Counted from the first letter of the stretch, positions 50,869 to 61,454 are shown. The stretch: DNA of 64,000 nucleotides from WTXA01 sp964415195 (GCA_964415195.1 CAYPYD010000007.1:17051-81050), one strand, 5' to 3'. The notes: generated from the sequence alone by a model not told the origin. Program-made: numbers and translations.

Positions 50869-51762
50869 ATGGATGGAATAAATAAAATAATGACTCATCT
50901 GTGGTTTGACAATGAAGCAGGAGTCGCAAGTGAATTCTACCTTAAAGTATTTAAAAACAGCAAGTTATTATCTAGGAGAACAATACCAGGAACTCCATCA
51001 AGGGATGTAGACAGCCTGACTTTGGAAGTGGAGAATATCAACCTCATGCTGTTATCTGCTGGACCATATTTCAAAATCAATCCAACAATTTCCTTTATGA
51101 TTTCCTGTTCTACTAAAGAAGAAGTTAAATACTACTGGACCTCCTTTATTGAAGGTGGCGAATTAATGATGCCATTGGACAAATATGACTTCAGCGAACT
51201 ATATGGCTGGGTTAAGGATAAGTACGGAGTATCATGGCAGATTATGTATGTTGGTGATCAAGAAATTAAAAATAAGATTAGACCTGCAATAATGTTTGTT
51301 GGAGAAAATGCAGGAAAAGCAGAAGAAGCAATTAATTTCTATACAAGTACATTTAAGAATGCAAGAATAGAATTAATCTCAAGATATGGTGAAAGTTTTC
51401 CACCAAATAAACCAGAAATGATTAACTTTGCTGAATTCATTTTAGAGGGTCAAAGTTTTTCCATTATGGATAGTGCCTTCGAGCATGAATTTCAATTTAA
51501 TGAGGCAATTTCTTTTATTATTAATTGTGATAACCAAGATGAAATTGACTACTATTGGGAAAAGCTATCCGCAGTTCCTGAAGCTGAACAATGTGGTTGG
51601 ATCAAAGATAAATATGGACTATCCTGGCAGATTACACCTACAGCAATGAATGACATTTTAAACAACGCTGATAAAGAAACATTAAAGCGTGTAACGGAAG
51701 CTTTCCTGCAAATGAAAAAATTCGACTTATCAATAATTGAAAAAGCATATAAAGGTGAATAA
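50869..51762 (+). CDS. Two-domain VOC (PhnB-like) protein
   Basis: A 297-residue protein with two PhnB-like vicinal-oxygen-chelate domains. Each ends in a typical GWVKDKYGVSWQI (about residues 115-127) or GWIKDKYGLSWQI (about 242-254) motif. Once annotated as demethylubiquinone methyltransferase-like, such proteins are now seen as VOC enzymes of unknown substrate. AAGGAGG lies before the ATG. The DUF4256 gene follows 21 bp later. Confidence 0.9.
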   Translation: MDGINKIMTHLWFDNEAGVASEFYLKVFKNSKLLSRRTIPGTPSRDVDSLTLEVENINLMLLSAGPYFKINPTISFMISCSTKEEVKYYWTSFIEGGELMMPLDKYDFSELYGWVKDKYGVSWQIMYVGDQEIKNKIRPAIMFVGENAGKAEEAINFYTSTFKNARIELISRYGESFPPNKPEMINFAEFILEGQSFSIMDSAFEHEFQFNEAISFIINCDNQDEIDYYWEKLSAVPEAEQCGWIKDKYGLSWQITPTAMNDILNNADKETLKRVTEAFLQMKKFDLSIIEKAYKGE

Positions 51763-51783
51763 AAATAATCAGGAGGTAAAATA

Positions 51784-52350
51784 ATGAAAAACATCAAACA
51801 AGAACTAACATCAGAACAAGTAAGAATACTAATCGAATTATTAAACACTCGATTTGATAAAAACATGTCAAGACATGAAAAACTAGACTGGAACTTAATA
51901 GAGGTTAAACTCAGATCAAATCCCGATAAACTATGGTCACTTAGTGAAATGGAAAGAACAGGTGGTGAACCTGATGTAATTGGTTATGATGAAAATAATG
52001 ATGAATATATCTTTTATGATTGCTCACCTGAGAGTCCAATTGGTAGAAGAAACTTATGCTATGACGATGAAGCACTTGAATCAAGAAAAGAGAATAAGCC
52101 GGTAGGTAGTGCTATAGGAATGGTAGAAGAGTTTGGTATTGAAATCTTGACTGAAGAACAATATAGAGAGTTACAACAATTAGGAGAATTTGACAAGAAA
52201 ACTTCTAGTTGGGTGAAAACACCAGATGATGTAAGAAAACTAGGTGGAGCAATGTTTTGTGATTTTCGTTATGGGAGAGTATTCCTTTATCATAACGGAG
52301 CAATCTCCTACTATGGAGTAAGAGGATTCCGTGGTTCTCTTCGGGTGTAG
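51784..52350 (+). CDS. DUF4256 family protein
   Basis: A 188-residue protein with MERTGGEPDVIGYDENNDEY, FYDCSPESPIGRRNLCYDD and a closing RYGRVFLYHNGAISYYGVRG. These identify DUF4256. Function unknown. AGGAGG lies before the ATG. Confidence 0.9.
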   Translation: MKNIKQELTSEQVRILIELLNTRFDKNMSRHEKLDWNLIEVKLRSNPDKLWSLSEMERTGGEPDVIGYDENNDEYIFYDCSPESPIGRRNLCYDDEALESRKENKPVGSAIGMVEEFGIEILTEEQYRELQQLGEFDKKTSSWVKTPDDVRKLGGAMFCDFRYGRVFLYHNGAISYYGVRGFRGSLRV

Positions 52351-52388
52351 TTAATAAATTCTAATATAATTTAAAAGAGAGAGAAAAT

Positions 52389-53189
52389 ATGAATACAATA
52401 AGAGAATTAATAAACGATAATGCAAATCAAATAATTAAATTTATAGTTATAGCAGTAATTGGCTATATAGTTATTAAAGTAATAATGCTTATCTTTAACA
52501 AGTCAAAGTCTATAGTAAAAATAGACCCGAATGTAGGAAGCTTCCTTAAAGGATTAATTAAATTCTTGCTTTATGCAGTCTATATAATTATGCTTCTTAC
52601 TTTGATAGGAATACCGATAACAACCTTTGTAGCAATGCTAGGCGCAGTAGGACTGGCAATAGCATTAGCATTACAGGGAAACTTGTCTAATTTTGCTAGC
52701 GCAATTCTAATATTAATGTTTAAACCTTTTGTTGTAGGTGACTACATTGAGTGTAAAGGAGATTCAGGTTCCGTCAGGGATATACAACTTCTCTTTACTA
52801 CAATAATCACACCAGATAACAAAAAAGTTACTATCCCAAACTCAGATCTAATAAACTCCAGCGTAATCAACTATACTTCTGAAGATACAAGAAGAATAGA
52901 TTTAATTTTTAGTGCTGGCTATGAGAGTGATGTTAAAATAGTTAAGGATGTATTGACTAATGTAGTAGCAAACCATGAAAAAATACTAACAAATCCTGAA
53001 CCAATTATTAGACTTGCTAAACATGGAGACTTTTCACTGGATTATGATTTAAAAGTCTGGGTTAATACCTTTGATTACTGGGATGTTCTTTATGATTTAG
53101 AAGAAAGTGTCAGACAAGAATTTAACAAAAATAATATTGAAATACCATTTCCTCAAAGAGAGATGCTAGTAAGAAAAAAGTCGGAATAA
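52389..53189 (+). CDS. MscS-family mechanosensitive channel
   Basis: A 266-residue small-conductance channel. Three membrane segments (about 12-36, 55-78 and 82-115) are followed by the beta and alpha/beta cytoplasmic domains. The pore-lining helix shows the glycine/alanine pattern GAVGLAIALALQGNLSNFAS, followed by FKPFVVGDYIE and TIPNSDLINSSVINYT. It releases solutes on osmotic downshock. AGAGAGAG lies before the ATG. Confidence 0.93.
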   Translation: MNTIRELINDNANQIIKFIVIAVIGYIVIKVIMLIFNKSKSIVKIDPNVGSFLKGLIKFLLYAVYIIMLLTLIGIPITTFVAMLGAVGLAIALALQGNLSNFASAILILMFKPFVVGDYIECKGDSGSVRDIQLLFTTIITPDNKKVTIPNSDLINSSVINYTSEDTRRIDLIFSAGYESDVKIVKDVLTNVVANHEKILTNPEPIIRLAKHGDFSLDYDLKVWVNTFDYWDVLYDLEESVRQEFNKNNIEIPFPQREMLVRKKSE

Positions 53190-53223
53190 ATATTGAAAAA
53201 TAATAGATTAAAGAGGAGAACTA

Positions 53224-53790
53224 ATGTCATGGAGTAAAATTAGACAACAACTAGAGAGTTTTCTTCACCCTGATTTTAAAAGTATATTGTCATATAGTGC
53301 CACAGGGTATTCCTATGCACCTGATAAGTCAGGCATAAACTATATTACAATAAATAAAAAGAACATCTTCAATATGAATGATACCTCCACAAAAATTAAA
53401 TGGTATCAAACAGAACAAGAGATTAAAAATGATAAAAATATATTATTACCTATCATTGATGAGGAAATTGAAGCAATAAAAATTGAAACTAATGGGGCAG
53501 TACCAGAAGATCGCTTGATAATAATGGCTAGGAATAAAAAGATGGTTGTTTTTGCCAAGGAACTTTTGACTGCACAAACTGTTTTAAGTAAATCTAATTT
53601 TCAAGTTATTGCAAATAAATTTCTATCGACTTCAATAGAAGATAGTCTTGAGAGCAATGATATATTATTAAATGTACTAGCAATTGTAGATAAAAGGGTA
53701 GGCAAGAAACGTTTAATAAGGATGTTTGATAAAATTAAATTAAAGCATCCTGTTGTTCAATACTTCTATGACCTTAGAGCTAGTTTATAG
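53224..53790 (+). CDS. SF0329-like protein of unknown function
   Basis: A 188-residue protein. SWSKIRQQLESFLHPDFKS at the start and DRLIIMARNKKMVVFAKELL with a helical C-terminus resemble the SF0329 family, found mostly in Firmicutes. The function is not known. AGAGGAG lies before the ATG. A terminator closes the run of genes. Confidence 0.78.
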   Translation: MSWSKIRQQLESFLHPDFKSILSYSATGYSYAPDKSGINYITINKKNIFNMNDTSTKIKWYQTEQEIKNDKNILLPIIDEEIEAIKIETNGAVPEDRLIIMARNKKMVVFAKELLTAQTVLSKSNFQVIANKFLSTSIEDSLESNDILLNVLAIVDKRVGKKRLIRMFDKIKLKHPVVQYFYDLRASL

Positions 53791-53798
53791 ATTAATAA

Positions 53799-53833
53799 TT
53801 TCCCTTTGACTTAGGTCATTGGGAATTTTTTTG
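53799..53833 (+). terminator. Terminator at the end of the small-gene run
   Basis: Stem TTCCC-tt-TGAC with GTCA-tt-GGGAA (two T-T mismatches), tetraloop TTAG, and seven T residues. Confidence 0.85.
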
Positions 53834-53861
53834 CCTATAAAAAATTTTATTAAATTATTTA

Positions 53862-53890
53862 TTGTCATATTTAATAAAATACAGTAAAAT
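53862..53890 (+). promoter_or_regulatory. Promoter of the large surface protein gene
   Basis: TTGTCA (53862-53867), 17-bp spacer, TAAAAT (53885-53890), about 50 bp before the start codon. Confidence 0.65.
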
Positions 53891-53940
53891 TAAATAGATA
53901 TACTCAAGTTATATAAATTTAATAATAATAGGAGGCACAG

Positions 53941-56900
53941 ATGAAGAAAATTAAAAAGTTATTATCTCTATTTCTAGTCGCGACAATACTTATATCCACA
54001 AGTGCACCAGGAATGACATTTATTCAAGCAGAAGAACCAGCAACAATTGATATAAATGTTGACCAGGATGATCTTTTAGATGTGGTATTAACACTAGGTA
54101 GGTCAGATTCAGATGTAACATCCCTGGAAGCAGACCTACTAGCAGCTCTAATCTCAAAAGGGGTGCCTTCTGATAAAATAAAGATACAAGCTGTTGAATC
54201 AAGTGAAGTCAGCGCTGGTAATACAACATCAGGCTGGGAAATATACGACCACACAAACTTCAACGACTCATCAGTAATCCCATACTTTAGACCTTATTAT
54301 CAAGAAACAAATGGTAACTACACACTAACTAAACATATAGAGCCATTAGTAGTTGGTGATAAAACCAATATAGATTTTTATGGTTATGGAGCACCAGCAT
54401 ATAAGGACTTCATGTATATGCCAAATGGAGATATGGGAAAGAAAACCTTCGACTTTACAATAAATGAAGGCTCTTTCTATGATGCTCTAAACGGAGCAGG
54501 ATTCATATTCAACACTTCAATGACAAGTAATACAAACTTGGCTAACAGAACAATGTCAGGATATTTGTTATTCTTCAATTATCCAGGAAGTGCTCCACCA
54601 CCAGTTGCGGAAATATATAAATTTACAAATATAGATGTAAACACTTTTCATAATAATGGCTCAACACCTATAGAAAGCTATCCAGGTTTTGAAAAAATAG
54701 CCACATATCAGTCTATAAACGATTCAGAAAGAATTATTAAGATTGAAGCAACAACAGACAGTTTTAAAATGTGGTATGATGGTAACCCAGTAACTTGGAG
54801 ACTAGTTTCCAATGGAACAAATACAACTGAAGTAAACCTCGCAACAGATTTTGGATCTTATGGATTCGGACCTTTGGTAGGTTACCTTTCACATGGCTGC
54901 AACAGACTTACTCACTTTACATTCAATAACGTAAGTATGAACACTGAATCCACAAAGCGCTTTTCTGATGTTATTAGAGAACCAGAATGGAGAGATGAAT
55001 CAAAAAGATTTATCATTAATGCAGAAGATGGAGCAGTAGCAGACTTTTCAGACCCAGAAGCCTTAGGAGAAATTCTAGCTAGACTTGGAAATGAAAATAT
55101 TCATTACCTAGGATGGGGTAAAGACAATGTTGATGGAGAAGCTTTTATTGCCAAAAACGATGGCAACGGTACTTATGTTGATAAAGATGCAAGTGCTACG
55201 GACACATATAGTGAACAAATTAATGCGTTAGCACAGTATATCTATGATCAATACATAGATGGTGTTGATAATGATACAGAATACTTAATATATGGCAAGC
55301 CAAGTTCTATGTCCATAACACCTGAAAGCGAACAAACTAACACCATAGATGATACTTGGCCAAATGGTAAATGGAGAATAGACCAAAATGAAAACTACTA
55401 TGAAAACTCAACTGGATTAGTTCCTTATGACAACATATATTTGAATAATTTGGACATTTCCTTTACAGAAACAGGTAAATATGACATCTACTACAAAGAT
55501 GTCTTAGTAAAATCTGTATATGTTCACCGTCAACCAATTGCTTCATTTAATGCGGTTCTTGACGGATCTAATAATGTTACTATAACAGACAACTCCTACG
55601 ACCCTGATCGTGAAACCCAAACAGACAAAGGAATAAGTTCAGTTGTCTGGTCCTATAAGGAAACTACAGCAAGTAATTGGACTAGTGGCAAGCCAGCAAG
55701 CTTCACTGCAGATAAGAATTATATTATTAAACAAGTAGTCACAGATGAATATGGAGTAGAAAGTACACCATATTTAAGATACGTTACTACAACAACTAGT
55801 GCTACACCAACAACTCCAATAGCAGAATTCAAAGTGATTCCAGGTAGGCTGTTATCATATATAAGCGAAACAGTATCATACGAAGATACCTCTTACGATC
55901 CATCAGGTGAGTCAATCACTACAAAATTATGGAAGGTATCATTGAACGGATCAGAAATATACTCTGGAGCAACACCTAAGACTAGTTTTATAGGAGCTGC
56001 AGCAGGAACCTATAGAATTACATTAGATGTTAGAAATACAAGTGGTGTCTGGTCAGAAACAACAGCCCGCTATTTGACTATTGTTCGAGATGATACTGCA
56101 CCAACAGCAACTATCAACACCAGTAACGGCACATACTATACAACAAAAACGGCTATCCTTAACTTTACAGATGAAGCTGGAGGAAGCGGATTCAGTCATA
56201 GATTTGCAAGAGTAACTAACTCTACAACAGCACCTACCGACTGGGGTTCTATGGGAACTAACAGCCAATATAGTGTCAATTTAAATAAATTAGGTAATAA
56301 TTATGTACACTACAAGATATTGGACTATGCTGGAAATGAAAGAACAGGATATTTTGGACCAATAAATCTTGTTGATAATACGGCACCAAGCATACCAACT
56401 ATAGATATATCCCCAGTATATATTGATGGTAGTTGGAAAAATTCAGCAATTGAATTAACAGCTTTTGATTCAACTGATGATTTTACTGCGGGAGAAGATA
56501 TTCTATATGAAATCTCTACTGACGGAATTAATTTTTCTACAGGAAATTCTATAGAATTAACAGACGGTGGAATTCACACAATATATTTTAGAGTAACTGA
56601 TGGAAGTGGAAATAAAACAGTTACAAGTAAAACTATTAGAATAGATATTACAATACCAAGTGTCAACCTAGATATGACTAGCAACGGAGAATCATATGCA
56701 GGCAATATTTGGACACCTAAAGCAGTAGATATTGAACTTACTGCTAATGATAATGGTGGTAGCGAAGTTAAAGAAATTCAATACAAAATTGACGATGGAA
56801 GTTGGCAAATTGGTGATACTTATACTTTTGACCAATCTGGAGATTATGTTCTATACTACCGCTCTCTAGATAATGCTGGTAACTATTCAGCAATTGGTGA

Positions 56901-58851
56901 AGCTAGTATTAGAGTTGACCTTGAGGCACCAGAGGATTTTGTAATACAAGCTACATCTACAACAATTGATAGTATAGATATCTTAGCAGAAACCAGCGAT
57001 GTTTTATCAGGACTGTCAGTACTAGGTTACAGAATCTGGAACGGTTCCGAATGGACCGAATGGAAGAGTACAGTTGATGATACACTTGATGGATATAGCA
57101 GAGGCCAGGAAGTAGTTCTTAAGGTTGAAGCAAGAGACAATGTAGGAAACGTACGTTCTGAAACATTAAATGTTACAGTCTTAGATAATACCCTGCCTAC
57201 AGCAGTTGCAGATACTTTTAAAATGGATGAAGATGGGGACTTAATGTTTCTTGATCTTTTAGATAATGATACAGATGCAGACTTTAAAGCCAAGGATGGG
57301 GAAGTTCTTTCTATAAAAAGTATTGGAAATCTATCTGATCCTAAAGCTGGGACTTTAACTTTAAAAGACGGAAAAGTTAATTTTAAACCAACAGCTAACT
57401 ATAATGGTATAGTTACTTTTGATTATGAAATAGAAGATTCAAAAGGAGCTTTATCAACAGCAACTGTAGAAATTGAGGTCAAGGCTGTAAACGATAATCC
57501 AGTTGCAGTAAATGATAAATTTAGTATTTTTGAAGATTCAAATGCAACAGTATTAGATCTTTTAGCAAATGATTCTGATCTTGATTTAAAGGATACTAAT
57601 AAAGATAACATCTACATAAGTAGTGTTTCTGGTCTTTCTTATGCACATTCAGGTAAACTTGCATTGAATAACGGAGTTGTTACTTTTACTCCTGCATTAA
57701 ATTATAATGGGACAACAACATTTACATATGTACTAAAAGATTCAAATGGTGCATTGTCTATGGCGGTTGCAACAATAAATGTGCAACCTGTAAATGATGA
57801 ACCAATTCTTAATAATGATATTGCAACTACTTTATATGGAAAATCAGTATTAATTGACGTTTTAGGAAATGATTCTGATGTTGAGTCCACTGTACTTAAT
57901 ATTACAAGTATTGCAAAACCAAGTAATGGTACTGCAGTTATCAGCAATGGTAGTATTTTATACACGCCTAATCAAGGATTTAAAGGTGTAGATAATTTTA
58001 CGTATAGTGTTAATGACGTTGGTATTATAAAAACAGCTAATGTAAAAGTTGAGGTATTATACCCTGACTATGTTGATGAAAAGACTGACATACTAAATCC
58101 TTTACCTAAAAATCCTGATTCTGATAAAAACAGTGAAATTAAATTGGTAGAAGAAGGTTCTAAAGGTAATATTGGAATTGAAGGTGGTTCAATTTTCTAT
58201 ACTCCAAAAGATGGAGCTAAAGGACTAGATGTATTTAAATTTACTATGAAACAAGATGGAAAAGATGTTGAGTATATGGCTCTTTCAATGATTGATTCAT
58301 CTGGGAAAGCCACTATTATTGGATATGGGATACCATTAAATAAAGATGTATTCGATGTTTATAAAAATGATAGTATTAAAATTGATATCTCCAAATATAT
58401 TGATGGTTACAAGAATATTGACATACAGAACCAAACTAGCTCAGGAACGCTTGTTCTTAAAGATGGTATGTTGATTTATACACCTGATAAAGATTATGTA
58501 GGTTTAGATGGAGGTATATTAAAACTTAATATTAATGGTGAAGAGGTTAATTATACATTAGGCTTTAATGTTCTAGATGAAGAAAAAGAATCATTAATAT
58601 CCACCACTTGTATTATTGGATGGATAATTGCGGCTATATTATTAGCAGTAAATTGGCTGAAGAATAAGGTATATTACAGAAGTAAAAAATATAGATTGTT
58701 AATATATATAATTACTAGTATTATCCTGCTAATTTGCTTATGCTTAATGAGACTTATATGGGGTTATACACCTTCTATTATTATTACAGTATTATATATA
58801 TTAGGTAATTTCATATATGCATCATATGGTTCAAAAAGAGAACAAAAATAA
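53941..58851 (+). CDS. Large surface protein with Ig/cadherin-like repeats and C-terminal membrane anchor
   Basis: 1636 residues. A signal peptide (about 1-31) is followed by a clostridial-type N-terminal region with a repeated pattern (SLEADLLAALISKGVPSDKI; later PEALGEILARLGNENIHYLG near residue 375). PKD-like domains lie at about 530-710 and OmpL47/Ig-like domains at about 715-990. From about 1080 to 1550 run cadherin-like (tandem-95) repeats with D-x-D-x-D calcium-type motifs (LLDNDTDAD, LLANDSDLD, VLGNDSDVE). The end has about three membrane helices in place of an LPXTG anchor. A role in adhesion or matrix binding is likely. RBS AGGAGG. Confidence 0.9.
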   Translation: MKKIKKLLSLFLVATILISTSAPGMTFIQAEEPATIDINVDQDDLLDVVLTLGRSDSDVTSLEADLLAALISKGVPSDKIKIQAVESSEVSAGNTTSGWEIYDHTNFNDSSVIPYFRPYYQETNGNYTLTKHIEPLVVGDKTNIDFYGYGAPAYKDFMYMPNGDMGKKTFDFTINEGSFYDALNGAGFIFNTSMTSNTNLANRTMSGYLLFFNYPGSAPPPVAEIYKFTNIDVNTFHNNGSTPIESYPGFEKIATYQSINDSERIIKIEATTDSFKMWYDGNPVTWRLVSNGTNTTEVNLATDFGSYGFGPLVGYLSHGCNRLTHFTFNNVSMNTESTKRFSDVIREPEWRDESKRFIINAEDGAVADFSDPEALGEILARLGNENIHYLGWGKDNVDGEAFIAKNDGNGTYVDKDASATDTYSEQINALAQYIYDQYIDGVDNDTEYLIYGKPSSMSITPESEQTNTIDDTWPNGKWRIDQNENYYENSTGLVPYDNIYLNNLDISFTETGKYDIYYKDVLVKSVYVHRQPIASFNAVLDGSNNVTITDNSYDPDRETQTDKGISSVVWSYKETTASNWTSGKPASFTADKNYIIKQVVTDEYGVESTPYLRYVTTTTSATPTTPIAEFKVIPGRLLSYISETVSYEDTSYDPSGESITTKLWKVSLNGSEIYSGATPKTSFIGAAAGTYRITLDVRNTSGVWSETTARYLTIVRDDTAPTATINTSNGTYYTTKTAILNFTDEAGGSGFSHRFARVTNSTTAPTDWGSMGTNSQYSVNLNKLGNNYVHYKILDYAGNERTGYFGPINLVDNTAPSIPTIDISPVYIDGSWKNSAIELTAFDSTDDFTAGEDILYEISTDGINFSTGNSIELTDGGIHTIYFRVTDGSGNKTVTSKTIRIDITIPSVNLDMTSNGESYAGNIWTPKAVDIELTANDNGGSEVKEIQYKIDDGSWQIGDTYTFDQSGDYVLYYRSLDNAGNYSAIGEASIRVDLEAPEDFVIQATSTTIDSIDILAETSDVLSGLSVLGYRIWNGSEWTEWKSTVDDTLDGYSRGQEVVLKVEARDNVGNVRSETLNVTVLDNTLPTAVADTFKMDEDGDLMFLDLLDNDTDADFKAKDGEVLSIKSIGNLSDPKAGTLTLKDGKVNFKPTANYNGIVTFDYEIEDSKGALSTATVEIEVKAVNDNPVAVNDKFSIFEDSNATVLDLLANDSDLDLKDTNKDNIYISSVSGLSYAHSGKLALNNGVVTFTPALNYNGTTTFTYVLKDSNGALSMAVATINVQPVNDEPILNNDIATTLYGKSVLIDVLGNDSDVESTVLNITSIAKPSNGTAVISNGSILYTPNQGFKGVDNFTYSVNDVGIIKTANVKVEVLYPDYVDEKTDILNPLPKNPDSDKNSEIKLVEEGSKGNIGIEGGSIFYTPKDGAKGLDVFKFTMKQDGKDVEYMALSMIDSSGKATIIGYGIPLNKDVFDVYKNDSIKIDISKYIDGYKNIDIQNQTSSGTLVLKDGMLIYTPDKDYVGLDGGILKLNINGEEVNYTLGFNVLDEEKESLISTTCIIGWIIAAILLAVNWLKNKVYYRSKKYRLLIYIITSIILLICLCLMRLIWGYTPSIIITVLYILGNFIYASYGSKREQK

Positions 58852-58876
58852 TAAAAAGAATTAAGTTAACCCCCTT

Positions 58877-58920
58877 AGGAATGAGTTCTGTAAGAACAGG
58901 ACTCATTCCTTTCTTATTTT
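58877..58920 (+). terminator. Intrinsic terminator after the surface protein gene
   Basis: 15-bp stem with one mismatch (AGGAATGAGTTCTGT with ACAGGACTCATTCCT), 4-nt loop, T-rich tail. Confidence 0.92.
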
Positions 58921-58975
58921 GCAGTAAATATTACATTATCTTTCTGTATTACAATTGAAATGAGCTGTTTAAAAC

Positions 58976-59009
58976 AAAAACAGCTTCCTGCATACAAGAA
59001 GCTGTTTTC
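58976..59009 (-). terminator. Terminator of the polyamine operon
   Basis: 11-bp stem (arms AAAACAGCTTC and GAAGCTGTTTT) around a 10-nt loop, with a T-rich tail on the minus strand, 17 bp after the last stop codon of the operon. Confidence 0.88.
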
Positions 59010-59024
59010 TTATTAAAATATTTT

Positions 59025-60158
59025 CTAGGATAAACGTCCTTTAAAGTCCGAGTATCCGAATTCCTTCACCAATCTAACATCACCATTTCTATCAGCTATA
59101 ACAATCGATGGAAGATTCATACCATTAAAGGTATTATTCTTAACCATAGAATAAATAGCCATATCACAAAAAGTTAGTTTATCACCAACCTTAAGAGGAG
59201 TATCAAAGGAATAATCCCCGATAATATCCCCAGCTAAGCAAGTAGGACCACCCAAGCGATAGTTATGAGTCTTTTCATTTAAAAGACCACTGCCAATAAT
59301 ATTAGGACGATATGGAACCTCAAGTACATCAGGCATATGACAAGCTGCAGAAGTATCCATAATACAAATCTGCATACCATTATCAATAATATCCAAGACA
59401 GTACTTACAAGAAAACCAGTATTTAAAGCAACCGCCTCACCTGGTTCAAGATATACTTTAATATCATATTTTTCTTTAAAAGTATTTATACATTCAACTA
59501 GTGTTTCAACATCATAATCATCTCTAGTAATATGATGACCACCACCAAAATTAACCCACTCCATATCATAAAGATACTTTCCAAACTTATCTTCAATTAC
59601 CTTGATAGTACTAACTAAATCATCACTATTTTGCTCACAAAGTGTATGAAAGTGCAAACCACTTATACCTTCAAGTAAGTCGGGTTTAAAATTTTCTAAA
59701 GTCACCCCTAGTCTTGAACCCTTGGCACAAGGATCATATATTTCATGGTCTTTACCTTGAGTAGAATGTTCAGGATTAATTCTAATGCCAAAACTCTTAT
59801 TACTTTTATACATCAAAGATTTTTCTCTATACTTTTCCCATTGAGTAAAGGAGTTAAAGACAATATGATCACAAATTTCTAGAATCTCATCAAATTCCTC
59901 TTCCCTATAGGCTGCAGAAAAAACATGGGTTTCCCCACCCATTTCCTCATAACCAAGCTTAGCTTCAAAAAGGCCACTAGCAGTAGTACCACTTAAATAC
60001 TCACCAATTAAAGGATAAAGACTAAACATAGAAAAAGCCTTTTGAGCCAGTAGAATCTTACAACCAGCTCTATTAGAAACATCCTTCAACAATTCAAGAT
60101 TCTTTATAAGAAGATTCTCATCTACAATATAGTAGGGAGTTTTTAATACATCATTCAT
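59025..60158 (-). CDS. nspC: Carboxynorspermidine/carboxyspermidine decarboxylase
   Basis: About 377 residues, a fold III PLP enzyme of the NspC family. PLP lysine in ILLAQKAFSM, LHFHTLCEQ, WVNFGGGHHI, YLEPGEAVA and LGGPTCLAGD are characteristic. It removes the carboxyl group from carboxynorspermidine, carboxyspermidine or a related intermediate, giving the triamine. ATG 60158 is preferred because family members start just before TPYY; TTG 60176 would overlap the upstream gene. It is last in the operon. Confidence 0.92.
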   Translation of the reverse strand: MNDVLKTPYYIVDENLLIKNLELLKDVSNRAGCKILLAQKAFSMFSLYPLIGEYLSGTTASGLFEAKLGYEEMGGETHVFSAAYREEEFDEILEICDHIVFNSFTQWEKYREKSLMYKSNKSFGIRINPEHSTQGKDHEIYDPCAKGSRLGVTLENFKPDLLEGISGLHFHTLCEQNSDDLVSTIKVIEDKFGKYLYDMEWVNFGGGHHITRDDYDVETLVECINTFKEKYDIKVYLEPGEAVALNTGFLVSTVLDIIDNGMQICIMDTSAACHMPDVLEVPYRPNIIGSGLLNEKTHNYRLGGPTCLAGDIIGDYSFDTPLKVGDKLTFCDMAIYSMVKNNTFNGMNLPSIVIADRNGDVRLVKEFGYSDFKGRLS

Positions 60159-60168
60159 ATTAGTCAAC

Positions 60169-61368
60169 CTAGTCAACCAATGTAGGGTTAAAGTCCTCTA
60201 CCCATGGAAGTCCCCATTTATTTAATGCTTCCATAAATGGATCTGGATCAAACTCTTCAACATTATATACACCAGGTTTCTGCCAAGTTCCATTCATAAC
60301 TAACATAGCACCAATCATAGCTGGAACACCAGTAGTGTATGAAATAGCCTGACTTTGTACTTCCTTATAGCTTTCTTCATGGTCACATACATTGTAGATA
60401 TAGTAGGTTCTTTCCTTGCCGTCCTTAATACCCTTGAAAATACAACCAATATTGGTTTTACCCTTGGTTCTAGGGCCAAGTGAAGCAGGATCAGGAAGAA
60501 CCGCTTTTAAAAACTGTAAAGGTACAATTTGCATGCCATTGTAATCAATAGGTTCAATAGAAGTCATACCAACATTTTCTAAACACTTCAAATGAGTAAT
60601 ATAGCTTTGTCCAAAAGTCATGAAGAAACGAATTCTTTTAATACCCTTAAGATTTAAAGCAAGGCTTTCCAACTCCTCATGATGAAGAAGATACATATCT
60701 TTCTTACCAATTACTGGAAAATCATATTCTCTTTTGATTTCTAAAGGTTCAGTTTCTATCCAAGTACCATCTTCCCAATAACTACCATTAGCTGTTACTT
60801 CTCTAATATTGATTTCAGGATTGAAGTTAGTTGCAAAAGGATATCCATGATCTCCAGCATTAGCATCTAAAATATCTAAATAATGAATCTCATCAAAATA
60901 GTGCTTTTGAGCAAAGGCAGAAAAAACACCAGTTACACCAGGATCAAAGCCACTTCCAAGAAGAGCAGTTATTCCTGCTTCTTTAAAACGTTCCCTATAT
61001 GCCCACTGCCATTTGTATTCAAACTTAGCATCATCAAGCGGTTCATAGTTGGCTGTATCAATATAATGAGTCTTAGTAGCAAGACAAGCATCCATTATAG
61101 TAAGATCTTGATAAGGAAGAGCTAGATTAATCACAACATCAGGTTTAAAGCTATTGATCAAATCAATTACTTCTTGTGTATTGTCAGCATCTACTTGAGC
61201 TGTATGAATCTTGGTTTTTCCACCATCAAGTTTTGCCTTTAGTACATCACATTTACTTTTAGTTCTACTAGCAATCATTATTTCTTCAAAGACATCACTG
61301 TTTTGACAACATTTATGTATTGTCACACCAGCAACACCACCACATCCTATTATTAAAGCTTTTCCCAT
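60169..61368 (-). CDS. Carboxynorspermidine dehydrogenase (saccharopine dehydrogenase-like)
   Basis: A 399-residue protein. The Rossmann motif IIGCGGVAGV (residues 6-15) binds NAD(P)H. LALPYQDLTIMDACLATKTHYIDTA-type, GITALLGSGFDPGVTGVF and KGIKDGKERTYYIYNVCDH-type segments follow the Lys1/CASDH pattern. It condenses aspartate semialdehyde with a diamine and reduces the imine. Together with the decarboxylase encoded next it makes spermidine-type polyamines without decarboxylated SAM. RBS GGAGGTATAAAT precedes the ATG. Confidence 0.92.
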   Translation of the reverse strand: MGKALIIGCGGVAGVTIHKCCQNSDVFEEIMIASRTKSKCDVLKAKLDGGKTKIHTAQVDADNTQEVIDLINSFKPDVVINLALPYQDLTIMDACLATKTHYIDTANYEPLDDAKFEYKWQWAYRERFKEAGITALLGSGFDPGVTGVFSAFAQKHYFDEIHYLDILDANAGDHGYPFATNFNPEINIREVTANGSYWEDGTWIETEPLEIKREYDFPVIGKKDMYLLHHEELESLALNLKGIKRIRFFMTFGQSYITHLKCLENVGMTSIEPIDYNGMQIVPLQFLKAVLPDPASLGPRTKGKTNIGCIFKGIKDGKERTYYIYNVCDHEESYKEVQSQAISYTTGVPAMIGAMLVMNGTWQKPGVYNVEEFDPDPFMEALNKWGLPWVEDFNPTLVD

Positions 61369-61454
61369 ATTTATACCTCCTGTAACTATTTATTGTATTA
61401 TTTTTATCTTATTTATTATTTATATATTATATTATATTTATTTATATGTTGAAA

